Source: Promethearchaeota archaeon
GTDB lineage: Archaea; Asgardarchaeota; Lokiarchaeia; Sigynarchaeales; SOKP01
Reading direction: 5' to 3'
Assembly (NCBI GenBank): GCA_016839905.1
Contig: JAEOTJ010000105.1
Span: 1-21,255 of the forward strand
Length of the DNA: 21,255 nt
Made by a program: the position numbers and the translations under genes. Under the pieces are notes generated by a model that did not search any database, had not been told where the DNA came from, and saw only the letters and a list, made by a program, of their open reading frames with translations. Below are positions 10,179 to 18,144 of this stretch, in pieces (position 1 is the stretch's first letter; the number at the start of each line of letters is the position of its first letter).

Positions 10179-10607
10179 TTAAAGCTTTAATAGAGGTAAG
10201 TTGAATTGTGGCTCATTAGTTCTGACTAATTTTTGACCAATTTCGTATATATATACTTCAGCTGTGATAGAGATTATGCTAGGTTGGCTTAAATGACCTC
10301 CCATGATAGAATAGTCCTCTTTTCCAATAGTCACATGGAGATGAATTACTGGCTCATCGTCTTTCCAAGCTACATTTCCCATGCAGGAAATTAATTCTAC
10401 AGGGGTATCTAAAGTTGTAAAATTATATTTACTTGTCTTCATTTGGAAATATCCGATCGTGGTTTTTTTCAAGGCTCCAATTACATTAATTAAACCCGCC
10501 TTAATCTCATATTTCTTTACCATTTCGGTAATTGCATCAATTAAATCTTCGTCTGGCATTATTCTACCTATAACTACACGCTCTACCTTTGTTTCAATGC
10601 TCTTCAT
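10179..10607 (-). CDS. PPC/DUF296 domain protein, tandem copy 1
   Basis: A 142-aa single-domain PPC (plants and prokaryotes conserved; DUF296) protein. The family marks are present: PDEDLIDAI near the start, AGLINVIGALKKTTIGYF (39-56), ELISCMGN (72-79), and the histidine set HLHVTIG followed by MGGHLSQP, which in prokaryotic members binds a metal. Plant relatives are AT-hook DNA-binding proteins; the bacterial and archaeal versions are trimers of unknown role without an AT-hook, and none is seen here. The gene is a near-copy of the next gene upstream, offset by exactly 458 bp including the purine-rich leader; only the middle (about residues 56-72) and the last 15 residues differ appreciably. 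Likely co-transcribed with copy 2 (29-bp gap). Confidence 0.9.
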   Translation of the reverse strand: MKSIETKVERVVIGRIMPDEDLIDAITEMVKKYEIKAGLINVIGALKKTTIGYFQMKTSKYNFTTLDTPVELISCMGNVAWKDDEPVIHLHVTIGKEDYSIMGGHLSQPSIISITAEVYIYEIGQKLVRTNEPQFNLPLLKL

Positions 10608-10636
10608 TATGGTACTCTCTTAAGTTCTTTTTTTCA

Positions 10637-11068
10637 TTATCCTTTATGTTTAGCTTTTCTCAATTTTAACAAATGAGATCTTATTATTTTTTGATCAATT
10701 TCATATATATATACTTCAGCCGTGATAGAAATTATGCTAGGTTGGCTTAAATGACCTCCCATAATAGAATAGTCCTCTTTTCCAATAGTTACGTGAAGAT
10801 GAATTACTGGTTCATCGCCGTTCCAAGCTAGATTCCCCATACACGAAATTAATTCCACAGGTTCAACCAACGTTGTTAATTCATGTTTTCTTGAATTCAA
10901 GTTGAAATACCCCATAGTAGTTTTTTTTAAAGCTCCTATTACATTAATTAAACCCGCTTTAATCTCATACTTCTTTACCATTTCGGTAATTGCATCAAAT
11001 AAATCTTCATCCGGCATTATTCTACCTATAAAGACACGCTCCATATTTGTTTCGATGCTCCTCATCAT
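10637..11068 (-). CDS. PPC/DUF296 domain protein, tandem copy 2
   Basis: A 143-aa paralogue of copy 1 with the same HLHVTIG and MGGHLSQP histidine motifs and identical long stretches at the DNA level. Two ATGs stand together (11068 and 11065); the second aligns with the single start of copy 1, so either may be used. A GAGAG run precedes both copies at the same spacing. The C terminus differs: copy 1 ends in a hydrophobic PLLKL, while this copy ends in a basic RKAKHKG tail after a shortened final strand, suggesting drift after duplication. It is the first gene of the pair and is divergent from the MoxR gene across a 95-bp AT-rich spacer that must hold both promoters. Confidence 0.9.
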   Translation of the reverse strand: MMRSIETNMERVFIGRIMPDEDLFDAITEMVKKYEIKAGLINVIGALKKTTMGYFNLNSRKHELTTLVEPVELISCMGNLAWNGDEPVIHLHVTIGKEDYSIMGGHLSQPSIISITAEVYIYEIDQKIIRSHLLKLRKAKHKG

Positions 11069-11163
11069 AACTCTCTCTTAATATATTTTCATTTAATAAA
11101 TTTAAGAATGAATAATTGTTATTATTAAATAAAGAATAGTTTTTAAGACAAATGTGACTTTTA

Positions 11164-12084
11164 ATGCCTGAGAAAGTTGAGATATCTGGTGTAGAATTAA
11201 TACTCTCTGAGCCAGCAGAGGTAGATCTTGATTGGGTCGGCAATGAGGATTTAATCAATGAATTAAAAGCGGCTTGGTTGGTTGTAGATAAAGATGATCT
11301 CCCACTTTGTCCCAGAATATTAGGTAAGCCAGGAGTTGGTAAGACAACCTTAGCTTATGCCGCGGGAAAAAGACTAAAAAAAGATGTATATATCTTCCAG
11401 TGTACAATGGATACTCGCCCTGAAGACTTATTAATTAGCCCTGTTATAGCATCTGACAACAAAATTGCATATGTAGCAAGTTCTTTAGTTTCTGCGATGA
11501 TTAAAGGAGGAGTGTGTCTATTAGACGAGGGAAATCGAATGAGTGAGAAGAGTTGGGCTTCTCTGGCTGCGCTAATGGATAAGAGAAGATATGTAGAAAG
11601 TATTATAGCAGGTATTAGAATTTTCGCACATCCAGAATTTCGTATTTGCGTCACTATGAACGCTGATTCTAGCACATTTGAGGTACCTGAATATATTCAG
11701 AGCAGGTTGCAACCAAAGATTTTCGTAGAATTCCCAAATCGAGCCGATGAGTTGAAGATATTAAAATATAATTTACCCTTTTCTTCTGATGGAATTTTGG
11801 AATATTGTGTTGATTTCTTGCAAAATAGCCACGGACATGATGAACCATATACAGTAAGAGAAGGTATTAATATAGTCCGATATTTCATGAAAACTAGGGA
11901 ACTGAGTGGAAAGAATAAAAATACTTTGAATAAAAAAGAGTTTAAGCAAGCAATGATATCAATCCTAGAAGAAGGAGCAACACGATATTGTTCAGATGAA
12001 TATGAAAGATTTCTAAAGGAACAAAAAGAATCCTTTAATCATGATTTTCTTCCATTCTCGGATAAACATTATGAGGATTATTAG
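11164..12084 (+). CDS. MoxR-type AAA+ ATPase
   Basis: A 306-aa AAA+ ATPase of the MoxR/AAA_5 kind, which as oligomers remodel partner proteins, usually with a VWA-domain partner. Seen directly: Walker A GKPGVGKT (54-61), Walker B CLLDE (118-122), sensor-1 TMNAD with N166, the arginine-finger region QSRLQPK around R181, and a helical lid domain from about 195. The CTMDTRPEDLL segment (80-90) matches the MoxR pattern in which the ATPase addresses a loaded client. Length is normal. No SD is seen; a TTTTTAAG element lies about 25 bp before the ATG, so the message may be nearly leaderless. The gene precedes the DUF5682-like gene by 42 bp. No VWA gene is next to it, which is unusual for this association. 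Confidence 0.88.
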   Translation: MPEKVEISGVELILSEPAEVDLDWVGNEDLINELKAAWLVVDKDDLPLCPRILGKPGVGKTTLAYAAGKRLKKDVYIFQCTMDTRPEDLLISPVIASDNKIAYVASSLVSAMIKGGVCLLDEGNRMSEKSWASLAALMDKRRYVESIIAGIRIFAHPEFRICVTMNADSSTFEVPEYIQSRLQPKIFVEFPNRADELKILKYNLPFSSDGILEYCVDFLQNSHGHDEPYTVREGINIVRYFMKTRELSGKNKNTLNKKEFKQAMISILEEGATRYCSDEYERFLKEQKESFNHDFLPFSDKHYEDY

Positions 12085-12126
12085 TCAAACAATTAGAAAT
12101 TAAATATATTTAAAGTTAAGATACAG

Positions 12127-14127
12127 ATGGACAAAACACCATATATCAAATATAAAAACATCTACGTAATTCCAACGTTTCATTCTCGAATTGATTTTGC
12201 CAGATTAGCTCGTAAAGCCTTCTTTAAAGTTTTTCCTGATTTAATCGCAATAGAATTACCAAATAATGTTAAAAAAGAAGTAATCACCGGTATAGAAAGA
12301 TTACCTTTCTTATCATTAATAGCATATACAGATTCTTTAAATCCAACTAATCTGAATTTTATACCAATTGACCCCGGTGACTCCATAATAGAAGCCATAC
12401 GAATTGGCCTTGAAAATAACATACCAATCGAGTTTATTGACCTTTCTATGAAAGATTATGTACCTCCAATAATAAAACTTCCAGATGATTATTCTATTAA
12501 TAAAATCGGATTACAATTATTTTATGATAAAATTATAGAATATTCTGATAAAGAAAAGAAAGCCATAAGAGATGAATTAAGTGATAAAATAAGTTTAGAA
12601 GAATTTTTTATGGCTCAAGAAGAGGAAGAAGAGGAGGAGGAATATGATAATATTGCTAAAGATATCTTACGAGAAAAATACATGGCAAGTAAGCTCCAGA
12701 AAATGATGCCTTTATACCATCGAATATTACTAATAGTAGGAATGGCTCATTGGCAGAATATTAAATTTTACTTAGAACATCCTGATAAGATACAGGATGT
12801 AGAATCCGATTTAGTTCCCTTTAAATACGTTCAAATTTATAATATAAAAAGTTCAGATGCGAGATTTTTATTAAAAGAATTACCATATCATTCCTATAGA
12901 TGGATAAAATTTAGGAAAAAATATTCAAAAGAAGTTTTAGAAAACATGGAAGACCCCAATGAACTCTATACCATTTTAGATTCCTATAATAAATTGGATC
13001 ATGTTAAAAAGGTTTTTCTAAAAGCCAAATATGAATATGAAGAAGAATTTAAGGAATTTGTAGATCTTCATAAATTACACTCCCTTTTTCAATATGGCAG
13101 GAATTTAGCGCTTACTGAAAAAAGATTATTGCCTGGTCTTTATCATTTAATCGTATCTTCTAAAAATATTGTAGATGATGATTATGCTAGGAAAGTAATG
13201 GAAATAGCTACAAAATATCCTCATGATGATGAAAGTGAGCAATACAAAACGATGAAACTAAGCACGGAAGGAGGGAATACTCCTGATGGGCGCTATGTAA
13301 GATTAAGGCGGCACCATCCTTATAAATATGGAAAAGAACGAGATATTCCTTTAAAAGACATGCCTGAAGAAGAATATCCTGGACAATGGAGCGATAATTG
13401 GGAAGAAGGAAAATTAAATACCGTTTCTTATCCTCCTGAAGATATCATTGAAGAAGATTATTTTTCCTTTATCCGAGAAAAAGCCAAGAAGAATTTAAAA
13501 AATCAGAGAATCAAGATAGAGGAATTTAAATCTTCTCTTCTCGATGGAATTGCTATTCGGGAAACAATTCGAAATTGGGCTTTCAAAAAGAAAATTTATG
13601 TTCGAAATGAACAGCAAATACAGGGTAAAATTGACACGTTAATAGTCATATTTGATAAAGATGATGGAATTGAAGAAAAATATCCTTTTAACTTAACTTG
13701 GTGGGCAGAACATGAAAAAGAGAGCGATATGGCGTTCTATGCTACAAATCCTGGAGACTATTTGATAGGTCCGGGGATTTCCCATGTGGAAATCGGTGGA
13801 CTGTTATCCATTTTTCCACCACCTAAAATAAAGGAAATATTCAGGTCCTACATGGATTATGAATATCGGGATGTAAAGGATAAAAGTGAGCGACTTTTAA
13901 AGGCCGCTATTATTTACTCTAAACAAAAGTATATAGCTTATGTCGCTGAGAAACCTCCAAGAAAATACTTTTATTCACTTGCGGGCATTAAAAATCGAGA
14001 GCTAGTTTATATATCAATAGACCATTTTAATAAGGAATCACTTAAAACTATTAAACACGTCCATATACTCGCTGGAAAAGATAAGAGAGGAATTGCTCAC
14101 AATTACATTTTTCTAGACCGTCATTAA
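12127..14127 (+). CDS. DUF5682/TraB-TIKI-like protein paired with MoxR
   Basis: A 666-aa protein. The N-terminal third (1-220) follows the TraB/TIKI/EreA-like pattern seen in DUF5682 proteins: strand YVIPTFHSRIDFARLARKA with H19, PDLIAIELP (37-45) with E43, a PIDPGDSIIEAIRIGLENN stretch, PIEFIDLSM with D106, then EKYMASKL (183-190) and LLIVGMAHW with H208. The paired His and Glu positions are those implicated in metal binding in the superfamily. An acidic run of eight glutamates (165-172) interrupts it. The C-terminal 200 residues contain TWWAEHEKESDMAFYA and a GPGISHVEIGG motif that I do not recognise. DUF5682 proteins typically occur with MoxR and VWA proteins in proposed NTP-dependent conflict or quality-control systems. 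Here MoxR is present upstream but VWA is absent. A TATA-like AAATATATTTAAAG lies close before the ATG. Confidence 0.6.
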   Translation: MDKTPYIKYKNIYVIPTFHSRIDFARLARKAFFKVFPDLIAIELPNNVKKEVITGIERLPFLSLIAYTDSLNPTNLNFIPIDPGDSIIEAIRIGLENNIPIEFIDLSMKDYVPPIIKLPDDYSINKIGLQLFYDKIIEYSDKEKKAIRDELSDKISLEEFFMAQEEEEEEEEYDNIAKDILREKYMASKLQKMMPLYHRILLIVGMAHWQNIKFYLEHPDKIQDVESDLVPFKYVQIYNIKSSDARFLLKELPYHSYRWIKFRKKYSKEVLENMEDPNELYTILDSYNKLDHVKKVFLKAKYEYEEEFKEFVDLHKLHSLFQYGRNLALTEKRLLPGLYHLIVSSKNIVDDDYARKVMEIATKYPHDDESEQYKTMKLSTEGGNTPDGRYVRLRRHHPYKYGKERDIPLKDMPEEEYPGQWSDNWEEGKLNTVSYPPEDIIEEDYFSFIREKAKKNLKNQRIKIEEFKSSLLDGIAIRETIRNWAFKKKIYVRNEQQIQGKIDTLIVIFDKDDGIEEKYPFNLTWWAEHEKESDMAFYATNPGDYLIGPGISHVEIGGLLSIFPPPKIKEIFRSYMDYEYRDVKDKSERLLKAAIIYSKQKYIAYVAEKPPRKYFYSLAGIKNRELVYISIDHFNKESLKTIKHVHILAGKDKRGIAHNYIFLDRH

Positions 14128-14206
14128 ATCAATTATTCAGTTCACAAGATGTGACTTTTGATTTTAATCTTAAAAAAAATACCTTTGAAAAGAAGAAGAA
14201 TTGTTG

Positions 14207-15901
14207 TTATATAGATTTCAAGTATGATTCTATTTCTTTCTGAATTACTTCAGGCTTTTTTGCTTCCTGATCTTTTATAATATTGCCTTGCTCTATACGT
14301 TGGCGATGTATAGTGTTCATTGCACAGAAGGGCACTTCAAGAACGTGACCTGGATTATCCGGATCCATTACTCCATAATGCACGAGGCATTGTTTTACCC
14401 TTTCTAAATCAAAATTATAGGCATCTTGGAAATGCATTGCACTAATAAGCAAGTTCCTTGTTTGAAAGAAATTCCCCGCAGTTAACAAACTTGGGGCTGC
14501 TATTAATTTCATAAATGATTGATATGTCTTGCTCGTGAATGCTCTGGAAGGATCTTTTATGTATTTAACCATACCTGCAAAATAGTAAGCTTTCATCATT
14601 TGTCTATAACCTAAACTTGTCATGTCATCTATGAATGTACCAATTGTATTGGCAACACTGCCATAATCCGCTAAATTAATACCTTTTAATAGACTTGTAG
14701 GTTTTGGAACTTGCTTATCAACGACCATATCATATACTTTATTTGTCCATCTCATCAATCCTTCAACATCAAAAAAGTCTTCGATTGACTCCCAACCACC
14801 ATTTTTATTCACTATTAGGATTGTTGCAAATCCACAATCTTGGTGAGATATGGCTGCCCAGCCATCCACATCATCAAACCAAGCAAGCAGTTTTGTTAAT
14901 TTTGCTGGGGTTGCTAGAGGATAAAAATGATTAACTGCGTTATTAGTCGCTTTATTTATATCAATTTTTAAATCTGAAGTAGTATATCTCAAATCCATTA
15001 ATTCTTCATAATTTATACGACCACATAAGGCAATAGGCTGAAACATTATACCTGTGAGAATATCTATATTTTCTCTAGCAAATTCTAAGATTGGACCAAC
15101 TTGATTATCATTTACTCCCTTAGCAATCACAGGAACCAGCATTATCCCTTTTTGTCCAACTTCACGGAAATTTTCAAGAGCTTTTTTTTTTAAAGGCCAT
15201 AAATTAACTCCCCTTATTTTTTTCCATGCTTCTGGATCATCGGCAGCATCAAACTGTAAATAAATTGCATCGCATCCAGCTTCCTTTATTTCCCTACAAT
15301 ATTCCACTGATTTAGCCATTCTTATTCCATTTGTAGTAACCATTACTTCTATGAACCCTAATTCTTTTCCCTTACGTATGATGTCAGGTAAATCATTCCG
15401 CATCGTAGGTTCTCCTCCTGCAAATTGTAACATCACTGCAGGATATGGTTTCATTGATCTAAAATGCTCCATTATTTGTACTATTTCGTCAAAAGTTGGT
15501 TCTACAACATAGCCTTTTGCAGAAGCATTTGCGAAACAAATTGGACAAGTTAAATTGCACCTATTAGTTACATCAATTAAGCATATACAAGGAGCGCTTT
15601 CATGATTTTCACAGATCCCACAATCATAAGGGCAACCCTTTTTTATCTCTTTAATTCCCGAGGATACTTCGCAAGGTTTAGTTGAATTATTTATAGTCGA
15701 ACCGATATCATCCGTATATTTATTTTGCCATTTATATTCTTCAGGATCAACTGAAATTTTATCTTTAAATTCGCCATGATCCTTGCAATTCTTTCGCATC
15801 ATTACCCAATCTAATTCAGGATCAACAAAAATTTCTGCAGATATGGTTTGCAAACATTCTGGACATATACTTGTAGTCTTTCGAATAACTTCTTCAGTCA
15901 T
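14207..15901 (-). CDS. Radical SAM enzyme, tetraether lipid synthase (Tes)-like
   Basis: A 564-aa radical SAM protein. The SAM cluster motif is CNLTCPIC (C115, C119, C122), followed by GGEP (162-165) for SAM binding. N-terminal cysteines C13, C16 and C39, with a KDHGEF segment, fit the rubredoxin-like metal site of the MJ0619/Tes group. GCPYDCGICENH (89-100) and C105 supply further cluster ligands as in that group, and C-terminal cysteines (in HQDCGFA, PFCAMN) may hold another. Tes joins two archaeol chains into membrane-spanning tetraethers by forming C-C bonds between phytanyl ends. Length is somewhat above the M. jannaschii protein as I recall it. It is transcribed alone, convergent with the DUF5682-like gene. 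Asgard genomes can hold several related radical SAM proteins, so a different substrate is possible. Confidence 0.75.
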   Translation of the reverse strand: MTEEVIRKTTSICPECLQTISAEIFVDPELDWVMMRKNCKDHGEFKDKISVDPEEYKWQNKYTDDIGSTINNSTKPCEVSSGIKEIKKGCPYDCGICENHESAPCICLIDVTNRCNLTCPICFANASAKGYVVEPTFDEIVQIMEHFRSMKPYPAVMLQFAGGEPTMRNDLPDIIRKGKELGFIEVMVTTNGIRMAKSVEYCREIKEAGCDAIYLQFDAADDPEAWKKIRGVNLWPLKKKALENFREVGQKGIMLVPVIAKGVNDNQVGPILEFARENIDILTGIMFQPIALCGRINYEELMDLRYTTSDLKIDINKATNNAVNHFYPLATPAKLTKLLAWFDDVDGWAAISHQDCGFATILIVNKNGGWESIEDFFDVEGLMRWTNKVYDMVVDKQVPKPTSLLKGINLADYGSVANTIGTFIDDMTSLGYRQMMKAYYFAGMVKYIKDPSRAFTSKTYQSFMKLIAAPSLLTAGNFFQTRNLLISAMHFQDAYNFDLERVKQCLVHYGVMDPDNPGHVLEVPFCAMNTIHRQRIEQGNIIKDQEAKKPEVIQKEIESYLKSI

Positions 15902-16268
15902 ATGTTATTTTCTCGTGAAAAATAGTTATGAAATTTAATTTAATTAGATTATTATTTAATCAAATAAATATTCCTCAAATAAAAATATAATATTACGGCT
16001 AATATTATTAGCAGTATTATTAAAAAAGATATGAATTATTATTAAAATCAAGTTCCAATATAATTTAATGCAATGAATGCTCTTAAGAAATCAAATTACT
16101 AGTCTTAATAATTTATATGTAAATATTGAATCATTTGTTATGCATTTTTTTATATTTTTTATAATTTTTTAGATAAAATTTATATATTAATATTCTTATT
16201 TTAATTCTTATAGGATTTAAGGATTTTTTTTATAATAAAGGTTAATAATAGCCAGAGAAAAAATTATT
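15902..16268. promoter_or_regulatory. 367-bp divergent intergenic region with promoter-like elements
   Basis: No convincing coding frame. It lies between the divergent Tes-like gene and the roadblock operon. A TTTATATA element at about 16179-16186 is a candidate TATA box for the roadblock gene, implying a leader of some 60 nt. A short hairpin-forming inverted repeat (15998-16003 with 16007-16012) sits roughly 100 bp upstream of the Tes-like start and could be an operator. Assignments rest on pattern only. Confidence 0.35.
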
Positions 16269-16643
16269 ATGAGTAAAATAGAAGAAGCTAAGAAATGCTT
16301 AATCGAACTTGAAGGAAAAGTAAGTGATATAATAGGAAGTGCCGTAATAAGAACTAATGGCTTGGTAATTGCATCTGCATTACCTAGTGAAGCAAATGAA
16401 AGGATGATTGCTGCAATGTCAGCCGCTCTTTTAGGTACTTCCAAGAGATCTGCCGAAGCCCTTTTTAATGGAGATTTTAAAAGTCTTAACCTTGAACTTG
16501 ATAAAGGTAATATGTTTCTCATGGGTGCAGGTCGAGTTATACTTGTAGGGATAACAAAAAAAGAACCTAATATAGGACTAATTACCTTAGAAATGGAAGA
16601 TGCCAGTATTAAAATAAGTGAAATGTTCAAGATGGAGGAGTGA
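16269..16643 (+). CDS. Roadblock/LC7 (MglB-like) protein
   Basis: A 124-aa single-domain roadblock/LC7 protein. The family pattern is clear: an N-terminal helix, then IIGSAVIRTNGLVIASALP (20-38), helix ERMIAAMSAALLGTSKRSAEAL, strand SLNLELDKGNMFLMGAG, strand VILVGITKK, and a final helix IGLITLEMEDASIKISEMF. Roadblock proteins dimerise and bind Ras-like GTPases, as activators (bacterial MglB on MglA) or scaffolds (eukaryotic Ragulator, dynein light chain). It heads a two-gene operon: the V4R gene follows 9 bases after the stop, and its Shine-Dalgarno lies within the last codons of this gene. GC content is a little higher than in the unknown neighbours. No GTPase is adjacent; the nearest are at 5544-7417. 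Confidence 0.9.
   Translation: MSKIEEAKKCLIELEGKVSDIIGSAVIRTNGLVIASALPSEANERMIAAMSAALLGTSKRSAEALFNGDFKSLNLELDKGNMFLMGAGRVILVGITKKEPNIGLITLEMEDASIKISEMFKMEE
16634..16640 (+). promoter_or_regulatory. Shine-Dalgarno of the V4R gene inside the roadblock gene
   Basis: GGAGGAG overlaps the last codons of the roadblock gene, 12 bases before the ATG at 16653. This points to translational coupling of the two genes. Confidence 0.6.
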
Positions 16644-16652
16644 AATAAAAAA

Positions 16653-17099
16653 ATGAGCGAAGAAATGGGTGGATTGAAATTCGTGGCCTCGATGTTCAGA
16701 ATGGCGATCCAAGAAATAAATAACATTATGGGGCAAGAGTCTTTACAAACTATTTTCCGTTTAATGGGTGAACGTGTTGGAGAATCCATTGCTAAAAGGA
16801 TTAATGCAACCACACCAGAAGATTTTGCCGAAAAAATTAAGACTGATGTATTGGAACCTGCGTTAGGTAAAGGCGGTGCTGAAATAACTCTAAATGGAGA
16901 TGAAATCTCTGTTATTCTTAAAAAATGTCCGTTCGAAGCTGCGGGAATTGAAATAAAAACACGATTCTACTGCACATATACCGAAGGTTTAGTAGAAACT
17001 GTCTCTAAAAATTCCTTAGGAAACGTGGAAATAGTGAGCGAAAAACTTCGAGCGGTGGACAACTGTGACTGTTCTTTCAAGATTAAACTAAAACCATAA
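16653..17099 (+). CDS. V4R-like (hydrocarbon-binding domain) protein
   Basis: A 148-aa soluble protein whose second half fits a V4R domain: strands AEITLNGDEISVILKKCP with C92, then FEAAGIEIKTRFYCTYTEGLVETV (94-117) with C107, and the closing strands NVEIVSEKLRAVDNCDC with C138 and C140 followed by FKIKL. The N-terminal half is helical (MFRMAIQEINNIM, IFRLMGERVGESIAKRI). V4R proteins bind small hydrophobic ligands or metals and share a fold with TRAPP Bet3. It is translationally coupled to a roadblock protein, so a ligand-sensing or GTPase-regulating dimer is plausible but not shown. A decayed second copy of its 3' end lies downstream. It is shorter than the V4R-like protein at 6251-6820, and the two share the Cys pattern but little sequence. 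Confidence 0.7.
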   Translation: MSEEMGGLKFVASMFRMAIQEINNIMGQESLQTIFRLMGERVGESIAKRINATTPEDFAEKIKTDVLEPALGKGGAEITLNGDEISVILKKCPFEAAGIEIKTRFYCTYTEGLVETVSKNSLGNVEIVSEKLRAVDNCDCSFKIKLKP

Positions 17100-17116
17100 A
17101 TAGATTTAAATCTTTT

Positions 17117-17169
17117 CTAATAGATGAAATAGCTATTAGCGAAACGATTTTGTTTTACTTTTTTTTTTT
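17117..17169 (+). terminator. Hairpin and T11 tract after the roadblock-V4R operon
   Basis: A perfect 7-bp stem (17117-17123 with 17133-17139, 9-nt loop) is followed 20 nt later by an uninterrupted run of 11 T (17159-17169). The T tract alone would suffice for archaeal termination. Confidence 0.6.
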
Positions 17170-17217
17170 AAAATGACAATTATATTAAATTTAGACATTA
17201 GATAATAAATAAAAACA

Positions 17218-17301
17218 GATGCTAAAAACTCGTTAAATATTACCGAATTTTCAAGCTTAAAACTGCGTTCAATAGATAATTGTAATTGTTAATTTAAAAT
17301 A
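17218..17301 (+). pseudogene. Decayed 3' remnant of a duplicated V4R gene
   Basis: Read in the frame starting at 17221, this stretch encodes AKNSLNITEF, then SSLKLRSIDNCNC, a TAA stop, then FKI. The intact V4R protein ends SKNSLGNVEI, VSEKLRAVDNCDC, S, FKI. Sixteen of 27 aligned positions are identical, including the NC-C pair. Upstream, the same frame reads back through two stops (17203-17208) to an ATG at 17173 with a weak resemblance to the DEISVILKK strand, so most of the copy is deleted. It looks like a tandem duplicate that lost function. Confidence 0.72.
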
Positions 17302-17381
17302 ACTATATATATTTTTAATATATTTTTAATTCTCTTTATTAATATTTTTTTTTAAGATTTGTTTAAAAATATTAAATAATA

Positions 17382-18110
17382 ATGATTCTAACGGTTTTAA
17401 TTTTAAAACGAACTGGTGAAAACATTTGTACCAAAACTTTTGGGGACGCAGAATGGAATGAAACTTTAACTAGTGGATTTATTTCGGCTGCTTTTAATTT
17501 TACACAAAAAACTTTTGGTACTGAGATTCAGGATATAGAATTAGGACCCTATCGAATTTTATTTGAACTAACTGAAGATATAATTTTGGTTGCTTTTTTT
17601 GAAAAAACAGATAGTATCATTAATATTCGAGAAAAATTAATTGAATTGAAAGATATCATTTACTCCAAATATGAAGAAGCATTAAAAATACAATTATGTG
17701 ATTTGGAGAAATTTGAAGGTTTGGAAGAAATTATCGATGGACTTATGAAAGAAGCATCAAATATTAATATTAGTGAAGCTCTTAGAGAACAATACAAAGA
17801 TATGTTAGACAGCTTTCGATCAAATGCTGAAATTTTAGAGTGTGATTTAATTACAAGCTCAGGCGTTCCTTTAACGAAAGATTGGAATAAAAATTTTTTA
17901 GATCTTTGTTTAAGAATGATTGATACTTTTTGGAAATCTAAACGCTATGTTTTAGATCAGATTATTCTCTCTTATGAACAGAGATATCTGATTTTACATA
18001 AGATTGATGATAATTTTATTCTTTCTGCATTAATAAGAAGTAATACCCCAATAGGATTAGCTACTTTCTTAGTAGAGGAAACCTCTAATATAATTGCGAA
18101 AATGGGATAA
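17382..18110 (+). CDS. Longin-like plus roadblock-like fusion protein
   Basis: A 242-aa protein that I read as two related GTPase-platform domains. Residues 1-125 follow longin order: strand ILTVLILKR, strand ENICTKTFG, helix WNETLTSGFISAAFNFTQ with an LTSG motif, strands QDIELG, YRILFELT and DIILVAFF, and a long helix IINIREKLIELKDIIYSKY, then a third helix LEEIIDGLMKEA. Residues about 150-242 resemble roadblock/LC7: AEILECDLITSSGVPL, a helix LDLCLRMIDTFW, strands YVLDQIILSYEQRYLILHKI and NFILSALIR, and an end helix. Longin and roadblock folds bind small GTPases in eukaryotes (Mon1-Ccz1, SRX, Ragulator), so a GTPase regulator or scaffold is the best guess. The downstream gene follows by 34 bp. 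The assignment rests on secondary-structure patterns, not on strong motifs. Confidence 0.6.
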   Translation: MILTVLILKRTGENICTKTFGDAEWNETLTSGFISAAFNFTQKTFGTEIQDIELGPYRILFELTEDIILVAFFEKTDSIINIREKLIELKDIIYSKYEEALKIQLCDLEKFEGLEEIIDGLMKEASNINISEALREQYKDMLDSFRSNAEILECDLITSSGVPLTKDWNKNFLDLCLRMIDTFWKSKRYVLDQIILSYEQRYLILHKIDDNFILSALIRSNTPIGLATFLVEETSNIIAKMG

Positions 18111-18144
18111 AAAACAAAAAAAAACAAAAATAAGGAAGATTTAG

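Noticed and set aside
11149..14159. Similar short sequences (ATGTGACTTTT with nearby ACAA) on both sides of the MoxR-DUF5682 pair, suggesting direct repeats of an inserted island
   Set aside because: An 11-base match is expected many times by chance in a 21-kb AT-rich window, and TGACTTTT also occurs elsewhere (for example near 10093). No integrase or composition shift supports an island.
16217..16813. 198-codon minus-strand frame over the roadblock and V4R genes
   Set aside because: It overlaps two well-supported plus-strand genes and its product is low-complexity hydrophobic, typical of an antisense shadow.
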